Shown here: positions 18,881 to 20,570 of the stretch, piece after piece | Position numbering within the stretch: position 1 is the stretch's first letter | How the letters are laid out: each line of letters begins with the position of its first letter | DNA from: Byssothecium circinans | Lineage: Eukaryota > Ascomycota > Dothideomycetes > Pleosporales > Massarinaceae | Direction: 5' to 3' | DNA: 20,570 nucleotides | Assembly (NCBI GenBank): GCA_010015675.1 | Contig: ML977077.1 | Coordinates: 1 to 20,570 of the forward strand | The notes under the pieces: model-generated | What the model was told of the DNA's origin: nothing | Database searches by the model: none | Seen by the model: the letters and a program-made list of their open reading frames with translations, nothing else | Program-made: the position numbers and the translations under genes

Positions 18881-19169
18881 AGATTGTAGGCATTTAATAC
18901 TATAATGGAGAGCTTAAACTATGCGGAAATTAGGGATATATTACTTAGCTACCTATAACTCTACACCCTTATTAGCCTAATTTTCTTAGTTCGCATCCCT
19001 CTTCTTATTATCCTTTAGCACCTTAATAACTTTAACTTACTTCCTAGTCTTAGGATACTATTCCTTCTTTATTGCTAATCCTTCTTCTTTATCTCCTACT
19101 AGCCTAGTTTAGAAACTTCTTCCTTTTTATTTCCCCCCTCTTACTACTAAGGCGTAGGTTTTGCGACAC
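18875..19169 (-). repeat. right arm of about 300-bp inverted repeat (partner 1840-2137)
   Basis: Reverse complement of 1840-2137 with mainly transition differences. Its inner edge truncates the 3' end of the amine oxidase pseudogene; its outer edge lies about 10 bp from the TIR at 19180. In the minus-strand sense it carries the same lysine-rich, stop-broken coding trace. Confidence 0.8.
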
Positions 19170-19179
19170 GTTTATAATA

Positions 19180-19474
19180 ACGTAAAGCACCACCAAGCGC
19201 GCCACCCGCCGAGCGCGCCAAAATTTGCTTGGCGGAAAATCAAAGGTTCAACCTTTAATAACAATTTAAATACTAGAGCTATTAAGCTAAAATTTTAAAT
19301 ACAGATATATATAATATAGACGTAAAGGATTATGAGAAAATATTCTAGGATTTCTAATAGCTTAGTAAGCTATATAGGTATAGAGAATACTAGGCTATTT
19401 TTAGTATATAGCGTTTAAATACCTACTAAACTAGCTAAATAAGTTATAATAACTTTAGAGCTACTTTATATATA
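19180..19474 (+). mobile_element. TIR-family element, left arm only (interrupted at 19475)
   Basis: Starts ACGTAAAGCACCACC with TA outside at 19178-19179. The tandem motifs are CCACCAAGCGCGCCA and CCGCCGAGCGCGCCA (16-bp period), followed by TTTGCTTGGCGGAAAATC. The arm matches the reverse complement of 3560-about 3260 in the 1,070-bp element until it is interrupted at 19475. The right end is not in the window or is lost. Confidence 0.72.
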
Positions 19475-20102
19475 ATATAAAGTACTACTAAGATAGCTAC
19501 CCTACTAAGATAGCTACTTTTCCTTAGTAATACTAACTTACTTAACTTTATTATTATTATTATTAATATTATTATCTAAAAATATATACTAAGTACTAGC
19601 CTTTAACTTAAAAGAACCCTCTTTATTAGCTTAATAAGTTCTTATATTATACTTAGTCTTACTATAGTTACTATAATACTAAATACCTAGTTATTATACC
19701 TTATACTTACCTTTTACTCTTACTTTTTTATAGTTTTAAATAGTTCTTAATAGTTTAGAACTAACTTAGTCTACTATAAGACTAAACTCTATAGTACTAC
19801 CTTTTTAAAGATACTTATATTTTTGTATTTTACGCTTAGTTATTACTACTATTATAGTATAGATATTACATTAATATTATAGTTAAGAATTACTTAGAGG
19901 TAGATATTTTAATAACTAAAGAGATAAGATACTATCTAGTACCTAACTAGGCTAGTAGTTCTTTCTAATAATTATAATAATAACTAGTACTAACTATAAG
20001 CTATATATAATCTAGCGCTAAGCAACTAAGCTACTTAAAGCTATATTAAAATCATGCTCTAAGCTTCTTTTAATACTAGGCTAAATATGTTACTCTACTA
20101 TA
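19475..20102 (+). mobile_element. second copy of the Fot1-like element, 5' part, RIP-altered
   Basis: Starts ATATAAAGTACTACTAAG (ACGTAAAGCACCACCGAG with C-to-T and G-to-A changes), with TA at 19473-19474. The tandem motifs both read CTACTAAGATAGCTA, the RIP form of the motif in the element at 2491. From CCTTAGTAATACTA on, about 385 bp parallel 5690-6000 of the 1,855-bp element. After that the two diverge. It is interrupted at 20103. Confidence 0.65.
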
Positions 20103-20418
20103 ACGTAAAGCACCACCGAACCGCGCACACCACTGAACCACGCAGAAATGCTTAGCGGAAAATCAAATATTCAACCCTTAATAACAATTTAAATAATAGA
20201 GCTATTAAGCTGAAATGTTAAATACAGCTATATATAATATAGGTCTAAAAGGTTATGAAAAAATATTCTAGAATTTCTAATATCTTAGTAAGCTATATAA
20301 GTATAGAGAATATTAGGTCGCTTAAGCTCTATACCCTACAACACCTAATAAACTAGCTTAATAAATTATAATAACTTTAGAGCTAGTATATATATATATA
20401 TATATAATATACCTATTA
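20103..20418 (+). mobile_element. TIR-family element, left arm only (interrupted at 20419)
   Basis: Starts ACGTAAAGCACCACCGAAC with TA at 20101-20102. The tandem motifs are CCACCGAACCGCGCA and CCACTGAACCACGCA; the second differs by two transitions. The arm sequence is collinear with 19180-19474 and with the 1,070-bp element, up to CCTATTA where the next element begins. Confidence 0.72.
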
Positions 20419-20570
20419 ACGTAAAGCACCACCGAAGCGGCCACCCCACCGAAGCGGCCACATTTTGCTTGGCGGAAAATCAAAGATTCAACCTTTAATA
20501 ACAATTTAAATACTAGAGCTATTAAGCTGAAATTTTAAATACAGATATATATAATATAGATAAAAAGGAT
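20419..20570 (+). mobile_element. TIR-family element, left end, runs off the window
   Basis: Starts ACGTAAAGCACCACCGAAG with TA at 20417-20418. The tandem motifs are two identical CCACCGAAGCGGCCA (17-bp period), followed by ATTTTGCTTGGCGGAAAATC. No RIP-like change is visible in the end itself. It is inserted in the arm of the preceding element at a point where the 1,070-bp element continues uninterrupted (CACCTATTAGC, in reverse complement near 3250). Confidence 0.72.

Larger units (their letters stand above)
18881..20570. repeat. AT-rich RIP-degraded repeat block (right)
   Basis: AT-rich, CA/TG-poor sequence starting at the end of the amine oxidase remnant and running off the window. It contains four TIR heads listed separately. 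No coding frame is credible. Confidence 0.85.

Overview
The window looks like nuclear DNA of a filamentous ascomycete (Pezizomycotina, possibly a dothideomycete; the class is inferred). The reasons are short spliceosomal introns with GT...AG ends (50 and 67 bp), secreted fungal carbohydrate-active enzymes, and blocks of extremely AT-rich DNA almost lacking CA/TG but full of TA, the pattern left by repeat-induced point mutation (RIP, C-to-T at CpA).

Layout. 1-360: a CAACT-rich simple-sequence tract with a hairpin. 361-1913: a broken WD40-repeat gene. About 1914-7690: an AT-rich, RIP-degraded transposon graveyard. It holds a 1,070-bp TIR element (2491-3560), degenerate LTR-like sequence (about 3561-5056), and a second TIR element (about 5050-7569) split at a TA by a 1,855-bp pogo/Fot1-sized element (5635-7489). 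About 7690-18880: a GC-normal island with three apparently intact genes and two broken ones. The intact genes are a small J-domain protein (9020-9769, +), a secreted GH114 glycosidase (10220-11444, -, one intron) and a secreted cellobiose dehydrogenase with cytochrome and flavin domains (12135-14896, -, one intron). The broken genes are an SCP-X-type peroxisomal thiolase lacking its central half (15784-16427, +) and a copper amine oxidase with several frameshifts and stops (16874-about 18880, +). About 18880-20570: a second AT-rich block in which four TIR heads lie one inside another, all in the same orientation.

How it fits together. GH114 and cellobiose dehydrogenase are adjacent, on the same strand and both secreted, which suggests extracellular polysaccharide turnover. 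The decayed genes (WD40, amine oxidase) touch the AT-rich blocks and carry CAA/CAG-to-stop or CGA-to-stop changes, as expected if RIP leaks from repeats into neighbours. A roughly 300-bp sequence occurs in inverted orientation at both inner edges (1840-2137 and 18875-19169).

The least expected structure is in the transposon ends. Every readable end has a shared scaffold (ACGT, CCACC and, except in the two Fot1-like elements, TTGCTTGGCGG-like sequence) carrying a tandem pair of about 15-bp motifs. Both motifs of a pair have the same core, but the core differs from element to element.
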